A stretch of DNA of 64,000 bases from Paenibacillus faecalis (GTDB lineage Bacteria > Bacillota > Bacilli > Paenibacillales > Paenibacillaceae). The translations under genes were made by a program, and so were the position numbers. Shown here one piece after another: positions 43,839 to 53,383 of the stretch. Position 1 is the first letter of the stretch, and the number at the start of each line of letters is the position of its first letter. The notes under the pieces are model-generated. The model did not search any database. It saw nothing but the letters and a program-made list of their open reading frames with translations, and was not told where the DNA came from. The DNA lies in assembly GCF_900289175.1 (NCBI RefSeq), contig NZ_LT985747.1, positions 298,506 to 362,505 of the forward strand, written 5' to 3'.

Positions 43839-44591
43839 CTATGGATTGAAGCTCATTAACATGGACTTCACAACCAAATACCATCCATCAACCAGCACGA
43901 ACAGCAAGATTTTGAACGGCAGTGAAATCATAATAGGTGGCAACATCATCATACCCATAGCCATTAAAACACTCGCCACGACGATGTCGATGATCAGGAA
44001 TGGAATAAAGATCATAAAGCCCATTTGAAAGCCAGTCTTAAGTTCGCTAATAGCAAACGCAGGTACTAATACTGTTAGCGGAATATCCTCATAGCTGTCC
44101 GGTTTCTCCGCTCCTGTATATTTCATAAACAACAGCAGGTCCTTTTCCCGTGTATGCGAGAACATAAACTTTTTCATCGGCTCCTGAGCCTTATCAAGCG
44201 CCTCCGTTTGTGTAATCTCACCCTTAAGATAGGGCTGCAGCGCTACATCATTCATAGCCGAGAGCGTTGGTGCCATAACAAACAAAGTTAAGAATAATGC
44301 CAATCCGATCAGTACCTGATTCGGGGGTGTTTGTTGGGTACCAAGCGATGTACGTACAAAGCTTAAAACGATAACAATTCGGGTAAAACTCGTCATCAGG
44401 ACAAGGATTGCAGGGGCCAGACTGAGCACCGTAATCAACAGAATGATAGTAAGTGCACTCGTACCAGGCTTGTCCCCATTGCTGCCGATTTGTATATCGA
44501 TGTTAGGTATCGGATCGGCCCAGGCCGAGGTGGCCAAGACCATTCCCATCAGCATCATTACCGTGACAGCAGTTACGATCTTCTTATTCAT
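43839..44591 (-). CDS. fliP: Flagellar export apparatus protein FliP
   Basis: 250 residues with a cleavable signal peptide (hydrophobic about 5-24, ending ATSAWA) then four membrane helices. Signatures SFTRIVIVLSFVRTSLGTQQ and PPNQVLIGLALFLT are typical. Five copies form the core of the gate. Start overlaps the fliO stop by four bases. Confidence 0.97.
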   Translation of the reverse strand: MNKKIVTAVTVMMLMGMVLATSAWADPIPNIDIQIGSNGDKPGTSALTIILLITVLSLAPAILVLMTSFTRIVIVLSFVRTSLGTQQTPPNQVLIGLALFLTLFVMAPTLSAMNDVALQPYLKGEITQTEALDKAQEPMKKFMFSHTREKDLLLFMKYTGAEKPDSYEDIPLTVLVPAFAISELKTGFQMGFMIFIPFLIIDIVVASVLMAMGMMMLPPIMISLPFKILLFVLVDGWYLVVKSMLMSFNP

Positions 44592-45106
44592 GAATCTTCT
44601 TGGTCCTCCCGCAGCAATTCTTCAACCTTTTGTTTTCGATTGGGTACGCTGCGAAGCTTAGATTCGAACACCTCGTGAAACGAGGTTGAATTCCCAAGCT
44701 CAATTTCCTCTGACTTCTGCTCCTTTTGAAACTTGGCCGCAAGCTTACCAATGAACGAAGGCATCATCCCCGGATTCAGGCCGCTGTCCTGATTGAACAA
44801 AGCCTGAATCTGAGCAACTTCAGCCGGATCGGATATTTTGTCGATAAGCGAGACATCTTCACCAACCCCGATCAAGTAGATGCAGCCTCCCACCTCAATT
44901 AACTGAATGGATTTATTCGGGCCAACTCCAACGGCACCGAGTGTCCGAATGGAGCGGCCCTGCATCCAGCTCTGATTTTTTCGGCCCAAAAACCGGATCA
45001 GAAGCACAATGGCTGTAACGATAATACCAAGTACGATAAATACATAAAAAAGCTGAAGATAAAACCCCGACGTGGCCGATCCTAAATCTTCTGAAGCTGC
45101 TATCAT
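44588..45106 (-). CDS. fliO: Flagellar biosynthesis protein FliO (FliZ)
   Basis: 172 residues: one membrane helix (about 17-37), then a small conserved domain (SIRTLGAVGVGPNKSIQLIE, VGGCIYLIGVGEDVSLI). Helps assemble FliP. Called FliZ in B. subtilis. Lies between cheY and fliP. Confidence 0.9.
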   Translation of the reverse strand: MIAASEDLGSATSGFYLQLFYVFIVLGIIVTAIVLLIRFLGRKNQSWMQGRSIRTLGAVGVGPNKSIQLIEVGGCIYLIGVGEDVSLIDKISDPAEVAQIQALFNQDSGLNPGMMPSFIGKLAAKFQKEQKSEEIELGNSTSFHEVFESKLRSVPNRKQKVEELLREDQEDS

Positions 45107-45118
45107 AAAAAGACTTCC

Positions 45119-45484
45119 TTATACGCCAAGCGTTTTATTAATAGCTTCAATTACACGGTCCGATTGGAATGGTTTAACAATAAAATCTTTCGCTCCAGCC
45201 TGGATAGCATCGATCACCATAGCCTGTTGCCCCATCGCGGAACACATAATTACTTTTGCATTTGGATCTGCCTTTTTGATTTCTTTCAAAGCAGCGATCC
45301 CGTCCATTTCAGGCATCGTAATGTCCATCGTTACGAGATCCGGACGCAGCTCTTTAAACTTTTCAATCGCCTGGGCTCCGTCTTGAGCCTCTCCGACGAC
45401 CTCAAATCCGTTTTTCGTCAAAATATCCCGGATCATCATTCTCATAAATGCTGCATCGTCCACAATCAGAATTCGGTTAGCCAT
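45119..45484 (-). CDS. cheY: Chemotaxis response regulator CheY
   Basis: 121 residues, a lone receiver domain. D9, D10 and phospho-acceptor D54 (TMDITMPEMDG), with the conserved K in KPF near the end. In Gram-positives CheY-P acts on FliM/FliY at the switch. Placed next to fliY as in B. subtilis. Confidence 0.97.
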   Translation of the reverse strand: MANRILIVDDAAFMRMMIRDILTKNGFEVVGEAQDGAQAIEKFKELRPDLVTMDITMPEMDGIAALKEIKKADPNAKVIMCSAMGQQAMVIDAIQAGAKDFIVKPFQSDRVIEAINKTLGV

Positions 45485-45512
45485 TGATCAAAAATCCTCC
45501 CTAAAATATGTG

Positions 45513-46778
45513 CTATTGTAATTTTTGTATTCGGTCCCATTGACTTACGATATCTGTAACCCGAACACCAAAGTTTTCGTCAATAACGACAACCTCACCT
45601 TTGGCGACAAGTTTGTGGTTTACAAGGATGTCTACCGGTTCACCCGCAAGCTTGTCCAGCTCGATGATCGATCCTTGAGATAATTCCAAGATATCCTTAA
45701 TTTGCTTCTGGGTCCTTCCTAATTCTACGGTGACTTTAAGGGGAATGTCCATCAGTAAGTTCAGATTGTTTTCATCCACCTGAGCGTAAGGTGCGCTTTG
45801 CAGGTTGGCGAATTGCACAGGCTGAACATTTACATTACGATTTGGTATTCCGCCATACTGCTGAGGTGCCTGAGGATACGGCATCTGCGGCTGTCCATAA
45901 GGCATCTGCGGCATGTCTGCTCCACCCGGCATACCCATCCCGTAGCCTTGATCCTGTGGGTAACCCTGCGGAGGCATTTGCCCTGGCACTTGCTGCTGCA
46001 TCGGCGCCTGTTCTTGGGTAGGCGCTTGCTGCTCAACACTTTCCTTGACTGGCGCTTCCTGCGACGCTGCTGATTCATTAGCAGCCGGTTCCTCTGTTTC
46101 GTTAATTAGCGTATGAACCATATCTTTGGCAAATTCGATCGGAAGAAGCTGCATGATCGTCGAGTCTATAAGATCGCCAATGATAAGTCGGAACGAAATT
46201 TTAATGAGCGTTTCATCTACAGGCAATTTATTGACCCCGTTGCCGTTAGACATGTTAAGAATGTCGATACCCGGAGGGGATATGTTGACAAGCCTGTTGA
46301 AAATAGTAGACATGCTCGTCGCCGCTGAACCCATCATCTGATTCATAGCTTCCTGAACTGCGCTAATATGAATCTCATTCAATTCTTCTTCCTGAGGATT
46401 TCCCTCACCGCCCAGCATCAGATCTGCAATAACCTGAGCATCGCGCGTCTTGATCACAAGCGAGTTAATTCCCTCAAATCCGTCAATATAAGTGACGTGA
46501 ACTGCTACATGCGGTTTAGGGAATTCTTCTTCAAACTGGTCCCTCGAAATAATGGACACCCTTGGTGTTGTAATATCCACCTTTTTTCCCAGCAGTGTAG
46601 AAAGAGCCGTAGCTGCACTGCCAAACGTAATATTACCGATTTCACCTAACGCATCCTGCTCCAATGGTGTCAAAATATCATCAACGCTTAACACCGAAGG
46701 AGAGGGGCTTGATGCCATCTCTGTCTGTTTCAAGAGAGCATCGATTTCTTCCTGGGATAAATAGTCTTTACTCGTCAA
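45513..46778 (-). CDS. fliY: Flagellar motor switch phosphatase FliY
   Basis: 421 residues from the TTG at 46776-46778, which has AAGGAG about ten bases before and gives the expected N terminus (TSKDYLSQEEIDALLKQ, a CheY-P-binding segment); longer readings lack a site. CheC-like middle domain has both phosphatase pairs (E46/N49 and E143/N146). A Pro/Gln/Gly/Met-rich linker of about 80 residues leads to a C-terminal SpoA (FliN) domain. It starts within the last codons of fliM. Confidence 0.94.
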   Translation of the reverse strand: MTSKDYLSQEEIDALLKQTEMASSPSPSVLSVDDILTPLEQDALGEIGNITFGSAATALSTLLGKKVDITTPRVSIISRDQFEEEFPKPHVAVHVTYIDGFEGINSLVIKTRDAQVIADLMLGGEGNPQEEELNEIHISAVQEAMNQMMGSAATSMSTIFNRLVNISPPGIDILNMSNGNGVNKLPVDETLIKISFRLIIGDLIDSTIMQLLPIEFAKDMVHTLINETEEPAANESAASQEAPVKESVEQQAPTQEQAPMQQQVPGQMPPQGYPQDQGYGMGMPGGADMPQMPYGQPQMPYPQAPQQYGGIPNRNVNVQPVQFANLQSAPYAQVDENNLNLLMDIPLKVTVELGRTQKQIKDILELSQGSIIELDKLAGEPVDILVNHKLVAKGEVVVIDENFGVRVTDIVSQWDRIQKLQ

Positions 46779-47772
46779 GTTCTTCAACTCCTTCGCTGAC
46801 GACGATTTCATCAATCTGCACGGCGACCCGGTCTTTCATCGTACCCGGACTGCCTATATACTTCAGCTTATCGCCCACTTTAATAGCCAAGCCATCGTGC
46901 ACAGGTTTGTTCAAAGCGATCACATCCCCAACGCTCAGTCCCAAAAACTCGGAAATGGTAAGTTTGGACTCTCCAAGCTCTGCGATGATCGGTAGCTTGG
47001 CTTTGCTAACCCGTTTCTTTAATGCATCCACTTCTTCAGGCACCCGAGTCTTTTTCTCGGAAATAAACCACTGATGGGCAGACAGCTTCGACATGATAGG
47101 CTCCAGAACGACATGAGGAATACAAAGGTTAATCATCCCGGTCGTGTCGCCAATTTTGGTGCTCAACGATATAAGTGCAATCGTTTCGTTCGGAGATACG
47201 ATTTGCATAAACTGCGGGTTCGTCTCCAATGCCTCGAGTCGAGGCGTAATATCCAATACCGTTTTCCAGGCTTCCTGCAAGCTATCAAAAGCTCTGCTGA
47301 AAATGCGCTCCATAATGATCGTTTCGATTTCGGTTAACGCATTGATTTTGGTCGGAGCGCTCCCCGTACCGCCAAGCAGTCGATCCAGCATGGCATAGGC
47401 GATGTTTGGATTGACCTCAAGCACCATTCGCCCGACAAGTGGCTCTGCTTCAAAAATATTGAGAACCGTCATCTTGGGAATGGAACGAATAAATTCATCG
47501 TATGGTAGCTGCTCAACCTGGACGACATTAATTTGTACAAAGGTGCGAAGCTGAGCCGAAAAATAAGTCGTTAAATAACGGGCAAAGTTCTCATGGATCC
47601 GGGTTAAGCTGCGAATATGATCCTTGGAAAAGCGCACTGCTCTCTTGAAATCATAGGAGCGAATTCTTTTCTGGGTTTCTTCTTTTTTCAACTCTTCCGC
47701 ATCCATTTCTCCAGAAGAGAGCGCGGCCAGCAGGGCATCAATCTCATTTTGCGATAAAACATCAACCATCAT
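46768..47772 (-). CDS. fliM: Flagellar motor switch protein FliM
   Basis: 334 residues. The N-terminal CheY-P-binding segment (VLSQNEIDALLAAL) is followed by the middle domain and a C-terminal SpoA domain. A forms the C-ring with FliG and FliY. Two adjacent ATGs are possible starts after GGGGGGTGAG; the first is given. It comes after fliL. Confidence 0.96.
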   Translation of the reverse strand: MMVDVLSQNEIDALLAALSSGEMDAEELKKEETQKRIRSYDFKRAVRFSKDHIRSLTRIHENFARYLTTYFSAQLRTFVQINVVQVEQLPYDEFIRSIPKMTVLNIFEAEPLVGRMVLEVNPNIAYAMLDRLLGGTGSAPTKINALTEIETIIMERIFSRAFDSLQEAWKTVLDITPRLEALETNPQFMQIVSPNETIALISLSTKIGDTTGMINLCIPHVVLEPIMSKLSAHQWFISEKKTRVPEEVDALKKRVSKAKLPIIAELGESKLTISEFLGLSVGDVIALNKPVHDGLAIKVGDKLKYIGSPGTMKDRVAVQIDEIVVSEGVEELDE

Positions 47773-47802
47773 CTCACCCCCCTACGTGATCCAAGTTTTC
47801 GC

Positions 47803-48267
47803 TTATAAAGGAACAACAAGTTTTTCAGTGATTTCAATTTGGACTAATTGTCCGTTAGGCAAAACTTTGCTGATCTCATCAAACAATTTCGAAAGAAACT
47901 GGTCGGTGGCCTTGGAGTCCTTCAAACTTTCCGGCTTGGTATCATTCAAAGCCTTGATGATGATCGGTTTCACTTTGATTTCCTTTATTTTGTCAAAGTC
48001 TTCTTTAGCCTTCTTGTCTCGAAGTTGAAACGCAAAGTTCATGGTGCCAAGATAATCAGGATCAGCCAGATTCGTCTTGACTTCTTTAATTTCTGCCGTC
48101 ACCTCGACCACCTCATCGGCAGACAATACTGGCGTTGGTGCCGGTGCGGCAACCACACCTGTTGGTTCCTCTTTGTCAAGCATCTTATTCGATAGCAAGA
48201 ATACCGCCAGCACAATTAATGTAATGGATAGCATAATTGTAACTAGCCAGGGAAGCATCTTCTTCAT
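47803..48267 (-). CDS. fliL: Flagellar basal body-associated protein FliL
   Basis: 154 residues: one membrane helix (about 5-27) and an extracellular FliL domain with FAFQLRDKKAKEDFD near the middle. Stabilises stator units around the motor. Start overlaps flbD stop. Confidence 0.93.
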   Translation of the reverse strand: MKKMLPWLVTIMLSITLIVLAVFLLSNKMLDKEEPTGVVAAPAPTPVLSADEVVEVTAEIKEVKTNLADPDYLGTMNFAFQLRDKKAKEDFDKIKEIKVKPIIIKALNDTKPESLKDSKATDQFLSKLFDEISKVLPNGQLVQIEITEKLVVPL

Positions 48268-48488
48268 AATGGTTCCTCCATCTGTTGCACTTTAATGGTT
48301 GCTTGATGTATACCGACCTCGTGATGATACGCTTTGACAGATGCGATGATTTCTTCGGCTTTCTCCAAAACGATCATTCTTTTACCAGTCGTTAAAGTTA
48401 TATATGTATCCGGAGTCTCCTCAACCATTTCAATCAACAATGCGTTGAGCCATATTTGTGAACCGTTTAACCTCGTTACTGAAATCAT
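48264..48488 (-). CDS. swrD: FlbD-family protein (SwrD)
   Basis: 74 residues matching the short FlbD family (MISVTRLNGSQIWLNALLIE, TYITLTTGKRMIVLEKAEEI). In B. subtilis the protein at this place, SwrD, raises motor torque for swarming. Lies between the hook gene and fliL as in B. subtilis. Confidence 0.93.
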   Translation of the reverse strand: MISVTRLNGSQIWLNALLIEMVEETPDTYITLTTGKRMIVLEKAEEIIASVKAYHHEVGIHQATIKVQQMEEPL

Positions 48489-48542
48489 TGAAAAGCCTCC
48501 TTAATTATGGGGAGGGCTGAGCCTCCCCGATCTATTTATAAA

Positions 48543-49358
48543 CTATCGCTTCAAGTTAACGACTTCCTGAAGCACTTCATCCGAGGTTGTAATGATTCTG
48601 GAGTTCGCCTGGAAACCGCGCTGGGCTACGATCATCTCCGTAAATTCACCTGTCAGGTCAACGTTGGACATTTCAAGCTGACCTACGATAATCGCACCTG
48701 TACCTTGGTCAGGATCATTTGGCGCCAATCCTAAAGCCTCAGGATCTCCGTCCTCACCAAGAGCATTTTCTGTTACGCGGTACAAGTTGCCTCCCATCTT
48801 CTCAAGACCTTCAGGGTTCGCAACCCTGGCAAGCCCGATTTGAACTGCATCGGCAGCATCACCGCCTTGCATGGTAATCATTCCATCCTGTCCAATGGAG
48901 ATGCCTGTGGCTCCGCTAACATTAATGATTCCGCCATCAACATCCGTGACAAACAATCCGTCAGAAGTAACCAGGTTGCCGTTGCCATCGATATGAAAAT
49001 CACCAGCTCTGGTCAAGAAAGGAACATCCTGATCCTCTGACACCTTCACCATGAAAAATCCGTCACCGTTGATTCGAAGATCGGTCGGTCTGTTTGTCGT
49101 TTGCGCACTGCCCGGTGTATGAATCGTATCAATAGAGCCTATCGTTGTACCAAGACCCACCTGCATGGGATTCACGCCGCCTCGCTCATCGGTAGGCGCT
49201 GTTCCGCTGGAAACGGTCTGGCTCAAAATATCCTTGAACATGACACGTCCTGCCTTAAAGCCTACGGTATTTACGTTCGCAATGTTATTACCGATTACGT
49301 CCAATTTCGTCTGAAATCCTCTCATACCGGAAACGCCCGAGTACATGGATCTTAACAT
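48543..49358 (-). CDS. flgE: Flagellar hook protein FlgE (short form; FlgG-like)
   Basis: 271 residues of the rod/hook family: start MLRSMYSGVSGMRGFQTKLD with the NNIANVNTVGFK motif, and the C-terminal GQLEMSNVDLTGEFTEMI. Similar length to the B. subtilis hook protein, which was earlier called FlgG; many pipelines still name this gene flgG. Placement after flgD and a flagellar-operon gene favours the hook. The 76-base gap upstream has a GCCGC/GCGGC hairpin before the GGAGG. Confidence 0.88.
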   Translation of the reverse strand: MLRSMYSGVSGMRGFQTKLDVIGNNIANVNTVGFKAGRVMFKDILSQTVSSGTAPTDERGGVNPMQVGLGTTIGSIDTIHTPGSAQTTNRPTDLRINGDGFFMVKVSEDQDVPFLTRAGDFHIDGNGNLVTSDGLFVTDVDGGIINVSGATGISIGQDGMITMQGGDAADAVQIGLARVANPEGLEKMGGNLYRVTENALGEDGDPEALGLAPNDPDQGTGAIIVGQLEMSNVDLTGEFTEMIVAQRGFQANSRIITTSDEVLQEVVNLKR

Positions 49359-49434
49359 TGATCTTCCTCCTTATGATTGAGCCGCGTCAGTCGGTCAGCG
49401 GCCACTTTGGCTTCCTTTACGGGCCAGCCAGCTG

Positions 49435-49824
49435 TTATGAAATAATGACGGCACTATCGATTTGAGTAAACACATTGTTCTTCATCGTCTGACCATCCAT
49501 CGCAGTGACGACAGTCCGGTTAGGCACATTGACAATTAAAGCAACATTATTCATTAAAATCAGTGATTCTTTACTGCCTTTAGCTGCTGCTTTTTCAATA
49601 GCCGAGTGAAGTTGTGCCAGCTGATCTCCCTTGAATTCAATACCGCGCTGTTCCAGTCGTTTGGCCGCATGATTGCTAAATTTAAGAAGACTTTCTTCCA
49701 AAAGCTCCTGAAATTTTCCTGGTTGCGCCTTGGAAGGACTGGCCGATCTGTTCAGGTCCCGGTGCAGCGCAGTAGGATGAATCGCTCCAGAATAAAGCTG
49801 TCCAATCGTCATTCTCTCATTCAT
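49435..49824 (-). CDS. Conserved flagellar-operon protein (TIGR02530 type)
   Basis: 129 residues. The core FSNHAAKRLEQRGIEFKGDQ and the end VVTAMDGQTMKNNVFTQIDS match a small family found between flgD and the hook gene in Bacillales and clostridia; function is not established. Start overlaps flgD stop by four bases. Confidence 0.85.
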   Translation of the reverse strand: MNERMTIGQLYSGAIHPTALHRDLNRSASPSKAQPGKFQELLEESLLKFSNHAAKRLEQRGIEFKGDQLAQLHSAIEKAAAKGSKESLILMNNVALIVNVPNRTVVTAMDGQTMKNNVFTQIDSAVIIS

Positions 49825-50432
49825 GGAGTTGTCCCTCCATGATCTTCACTGCTTTGCGGAGAAGACTCTGAAGATTCAACCGGAGTTTCCGTATCTGTTG
49901 AAGAATCCGCTGAAGGACCTTCAGGCTCTGCTGCTGGAGTTTCTGGATTGTCCGAATTTCCGGCATCCGGCACTTCTGATTCAGGCACATGATTTTCGAT
50001 CTGTATGATGTAATCGAGCGCCACTTCCTCGCTGCCGATTCTGGCATACTGTATACCGTCACGAATAAGAACGGAATCCACAACTCCGCTTTTCAGCGTG
50101 GTTTCACCGGTATTGCCTTCCACGTATTCCACCCAGCTTACTTTCTTGCCGATAAAGCTTGATACGGCTCCAAGAGATTGCCTCATATCCGTTAACTGGG
50201 AAGAAATATTCATCATCTGTTCAAGCTGTGTAAACTGAGCCAGCTGCGCGATAAATTCCCTATCCTCCATCGGTTGGAGCGGATTTTGATATTTTAGCTG
50301 GGTAATAAGCAAACTCAAAAACTGATCCTTCCCCAATGTCTGCTGTTCCTCAGTTGTACCGGCTTTGCTCACATTATCTTTAGAATAACTGGGCCATACA
50401 TTTACACTGGAATTCACATAATTCACAGGCAA
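49821..50432 (-). CDS. flgD: Flagellar hook assembly scaffold FlgD, with acidic tail
   Basis: 203 residues from the TTG at 50430-50432, with GGGAGGTGAG upstream; the longer reading lacks support. Conserved LGKDQFLSLLITQLKYQNPL and the FTQLEQMMNISSQL segment carry the scaffold function. A small Tudor-like domain follows (to about residue 147). The last 55 residues are an acidic Ser/Glu/Pro/Thr tail not seen in B. subtilis FlgD. Lies between fliK and the small flagellar-operon gene. Confidence 0.93.
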   Translation of the reverse strand: MPVNYVNSSVNVWPSYSKDNVSKAGTTEEQQTLGKDQFLSLLITQLKYQNPLQPMEDREFIAQLAQFTQLEQMMNISSQLTDMRQSLGAVSSFIGKKVSWVEYVEGNTGETTLKSGVVDSVLIRDGIQYARIGSEEVALDYIIQIENHVPESEVPDAGNSDNPETPAAEPEGPSADSSTDTETPVESSESSPQSSEDHGGTTP

Positions 50433-50451
50433 TGATCTCACCTCCCTGCAC

Positions 50452-51918
50452 CTAAATTTTTGCTGTGAATGTTTCACCATAGCCCTGCTCATCAGCATCC
50501 TCGCGCTCGGCTAACCATTCATTCCATTCTTCGGTTATGGCTGCTGCAGCAACGCCGTCATCCGATGGTGCTTCTTTTTCTCTGGAGCGACGGTTCGGAT
50601 CATCTTGTTGTCCAGAACCTGATTGTCGTCCATCCTGGTGCAATTGGGACGATGATGGCTGACTGCTTTGCGTTACCTCCAGCTTCTCTACCTGCAAGCC
50701 TTGCCCTTGAAGAGCTGTACGCAATTGGGCCATTTGCTGGTCCAGCAATTCCCTTGCATCGGAATTTCGGGTCATAAACTGAGCGATTAATTGCCCATTT
50801 TGCATGGTGATTCGGATATCCACCTGACCCAAATGTTCAGGATGTAATAGTATTCTCGCCTCGCTAAAACCTTGCGACTTCACAAACTCCAGCTTGTTGA
50901 CAAACAGATGGGTCATCTCTTTAGCAAACTGTTCCACTGGTACTGGCTGGGCCATCGGCTTCACAGGTGCTGCCGTTCCAAATCGAAGTGCCAGCTGACC
51001 GGCTGTGACCGTATTTCCATCCGCTTCCATCAGAAAAGCACTCTTACTCGCACCCGATTCCTCGCCCAAAGTGCCATCTTTCACTTGAGTGTTCACTTTT
51101 ACGATGTTCTCCGATACTTTTGGCGTATCTGATGCTGATGCCTGTTTTAACTGAAACGGAAGTTCTCTATGATTCACTGTCGCAGCTTGCTCTCCATTCG
51201 CCTGAGTCATGGCTGCAAGCGTTGACGTTTGACCCGCCAGTGCCGATCTCATTGCACCTTTGCTGCTTTCCGGCAATAAAGCCTGAAAGGATTGAACAAG
51301 CTGCAAAACCTGAGACTGTGCCTGTTCATTTGAAGGCAAGCTTTTAACCATCTGGCTTAGCTGTGTAAGAGCATCCTGCAACGCAAAACGAATCGTCTCC
51401 GGATGTGAAGCAAGCGGCGAAAGCATCTGTGCATTCCCTTCAGGAAGCTGCTGCTGGTTAAGCGATTGACCTTGAGCCTGCATCTGCTCCTGCAACCCAT
51501 TCAGCACACCCATTGCCTGCATCAACCAGGCCTGAAGTTTCTCTAACAGCGAAGAATCATTCACTACTGCCTCTTCCAACTGGTCCAATAATTTAAGCAA
51601 TAACTTTAAAACCTGTTCAAGGTTCAAGCCCTCCTGCTTAAAGCCTGACGCCGAATTCACCATCTCACCGGAAATTGCCTTTTCGCCTTCAGAAAGAGCC
51701 GCTAAATCCTTTACCATTTGAACAGACCCGTTTAGCATCAAGGCAGATGTATCCTTGCCGGAAGCAGGTGTTTCTGCACTCGACATTTGATGTACCAAAG
51801 TTTGTCCAAAAGTAACTCCTGCTGTATCGCTTTCTGTCGCTGTTTTTCCGCTGTCCGTCTTGCCTCCGGATGTCAGGGCGTTATTCGCAGTCGCCATGTT
51901 TTGAAATATGAGTGTCAC
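50452..51918 (-). CDS. fliK: Flagellar hook-length control protein FliK
   Basis: 488 residues from a GTG with AAAGGAGGTG nine bases before. Long Gln/Ser/Ala-rich ruler region (about 1-340), then the conserved C-terminal Flg_hook domain (ARILLHPEHLGQVDIRITMQ, ARELLDQQMAQLRTALQ), and a charged tail. Measures hook length and tells FlhB to switch. Confidence 0.94.
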   Translation of the reverse strand: MTLIFQNMATANNALTSGGKTDSGKTATESDTAGVTFGQTLVHQMSSAETPASGKDTSALMLNGSVQMVKDLAALSEGEKAISGEMVNSASGFKQEGLNLEQVLKLLLKLLDQLEEAVVNDSSLLEKLQAWLMQAMGVLNGLQEQMQAQGQSLNQQQLPEGNAQMLSPLASHPETIRFALQDALTQLSQMVKSLPSNEQAQSQVLQLVQSFQALLPESSKGAMRSALAGQTSTLAAMTQANGEQAATVNHRELPFQLKQASASDTPKVSENIVKVNTQVKDGTLGEESGASKSAFLMEADGNTVTAGQLALRFGTAAPVKPMAQPVPVEQFAKEMTHLFVNKLEFVKSQGFSEARILLHPEHLGQVDIRITMQNGQLIAQFMTRNSDARELLDQQMAQLRTALQGQGLQVEKLEVTQSSQPSSSQLHQDGRQSGSGQQDDPNRRSREKEAPSDDGVAAAAITEEWNEWLAEREDADEQGYGETFTAKI

Positions 51919-51953
51919 TTTTTTTCACCTCCTTTCAATACATGACAAAAGTC

Positions 51954-52886
51954 TTATTTAGCTCCCATCAATCGATTCAATATTTTCGCTGCAAGTTCCG
52001 AATCTTGGGCAGACATTGAATCCAAAATTCGTGCTCGCGCCGCATCATTAACTGAATTCAAAATCGTGATGACTTTCGATGGACTTATCTTGTAAGTTTG
52101 CATCAGAAGGTCAGCCGCTTTATCAGGTGCCATCTGTGAAAAAGTTTTGCTTAACTGGTTTTGATCCAGATTATCTGTCGTTTTTAAAGATTCCTGTTCT
52201 TTGTCTCTCTTCTCGCGTGATTTCTTGGCAGCTTCAGCCAGCTCTTCTGTCGACTTCGCTTCTTTGAGATGCATCGTAGCTTCCGCAGCTATTTTGGGGT
52301 CCATCTTCTCCAATATGGCAACCCGATTCGAGTTTTTCATCTCCCCAAGCATGAGCACCATCTCTTCCATCGTCAGGTTTTGCATAATCGGTGCCGCTTT
52401 GCTTGGACTCATATCGGCATACATCTTCGCCAACTCTTGTATTTGCTCAATATAGGAATCTTCTTCCTCGGCTTGCTCTACAGCTGCCGCTTCAGTTTCC
52501 ATTTCATCAAGCTGGGCCTCAAGCTGCTCTGCCTTTTCCTCCTGAGCTGTCTTCTGCTCCGACATTTCTTGTAAAGCCTCTTCTGTCTCTGCCAGCTGTT
52601 TTTTCAACTCCTGAACTGTCGCCTCGTTGCTTTCCTCCTGATCTTTCAAATCCTTCTTTTTCTGTTCTTCGGGTGATAGTTCGCGGTCGGGCACCCAATC
52701 CTTAACAATCGGTATTTTGTTGGCAACATCTAATACTCCGTTACGAACATTGAGGTTAAAGAGCATCAACAGCACCCCAACCAATACAATGGTAAAAATA
52801 ATCGGTATTAAGAAGAGCAGTATCCGTTCAAATCCCCCGTTTGATTCCTCATGATCTATGGGCATATCGTCGTCTTTACGTGCCAC
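51954..52886 (-). CDS. ylxF: YlxF-like protein with MgtE N-like domain
   Basis: 310 residues from the GTG at 52884-52886 (AAGGAGGAG upstream). One membrane helix (about 20-45), a long Glu/Gln-rich coiled coil (about 75-155), then helical repeats like the MgtE intracellular N domain (AKMYADMSPSKAAPIMQNLT, FSQMAPDKAADLLMQTYKIS). It takes the place of B. subtilis ylxF between fliJ and fliK and is likely a flagellar accessory protein; a magnesium transport role is unlikely because the transporter domain is absent. Confidence 0.85.
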   Translation of the reverse strand: MARKDDDMPIDHEESNGGFERILLFLIPIIFTIVLVGVLLMLFNLNVRNGVLDVANKIPIVKDWVPDRELSPEEQKKKDLKDQEESNEATVQELKKQLAETEEALQEMSEQKTAQEEKAEQLEAQLDEMETEAAAVEQAEEEDSYIEQIQELAKMYADMSPSKAAPIMQNLTMEEMVLMLGEMKNSNRVAILEKMDPKIAAEATMHLKEAKSTEELAEAAKKSREKRDKEQESLKTTDNLDQNQLSKTFSQMAPDKAADLLMQTYKISPSKVITILNSVNDAARARILDSMSAQDSELAAKILNRLMGAK

Positions 52887-52929
52887 TCTATACTCCTCCT
52901 TCGCGGGCATACCCAGTGATGGTTCAAGC

Positions 52930-53373
52930 TTAGTGGGCGTTTATGGCAAAGCGAACCGTTGCCATTTCGTCCAGCTCGTTCTGTTCCCGTAGGAGACTTT
53001 CTTGCCGGAATTTTTCTTTTGATTTATCTCTGGCTTTGAGCCATACTTTTTCGTCCAGCATTTTTTCGGTTAAATGCTCTTGCTTCTCGTTGACATGATG
53101 ATTGGCTATGCGGATATCATCCTTTTTCTTCTCGATACAGGCTTCCAAGTATTCCAGATAGGTTGCGATATTCTGAATCTCGGCTACCGCTGCACACCGG
53201 CAGGCTGCATCCTGCTGAGCTTTAAGCATCTGCTCCCGCATATCAAAAAGTTCACTCAAGCTTTTTTCTTCCGCTTGGAGCTTACCGATCGCGGACGATA
53301 GCATCCATTCCGCTTGTGTCTTCTCATTGCTTTTTAAATCCACAATTTTCTGGAATGCGTATTGAAATTTCAT
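52930..53373 (-). CDS. fliJ: Flagellar export protein FliJ
   Basis: 147 residues, almost all coiled coil, opening MKFQYAFQKIVDLKSNEKTQ. Stalk of the FliI ATPase ring and chaperone escort. Begins ten bases after fliI. Confidence 0.92.
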   Translation of the reverse strand: MKFQYAFQKIVDLKSNEKTQAEWMLSSAIGKLQAEEKSLSELFDMREQMLKAQQDAACRCAAVAEIQNIATYLEYLEACIEKKKDDIRIANHHVNEKQEHLTEKMLDEKVWLKARDKSKEKFRQESLLREQNELDEMATVRFAINAH

Positions 53374-53383
53374 CTTTCACTCG

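Noticed and set aside
45790-46078. Separate genes opposite the repeat-rich linker of fliY
   Set aside because: Three short frames overlap here on both strands; all mirror the Pro/Gln-rich codons of fliY and have no start signals.
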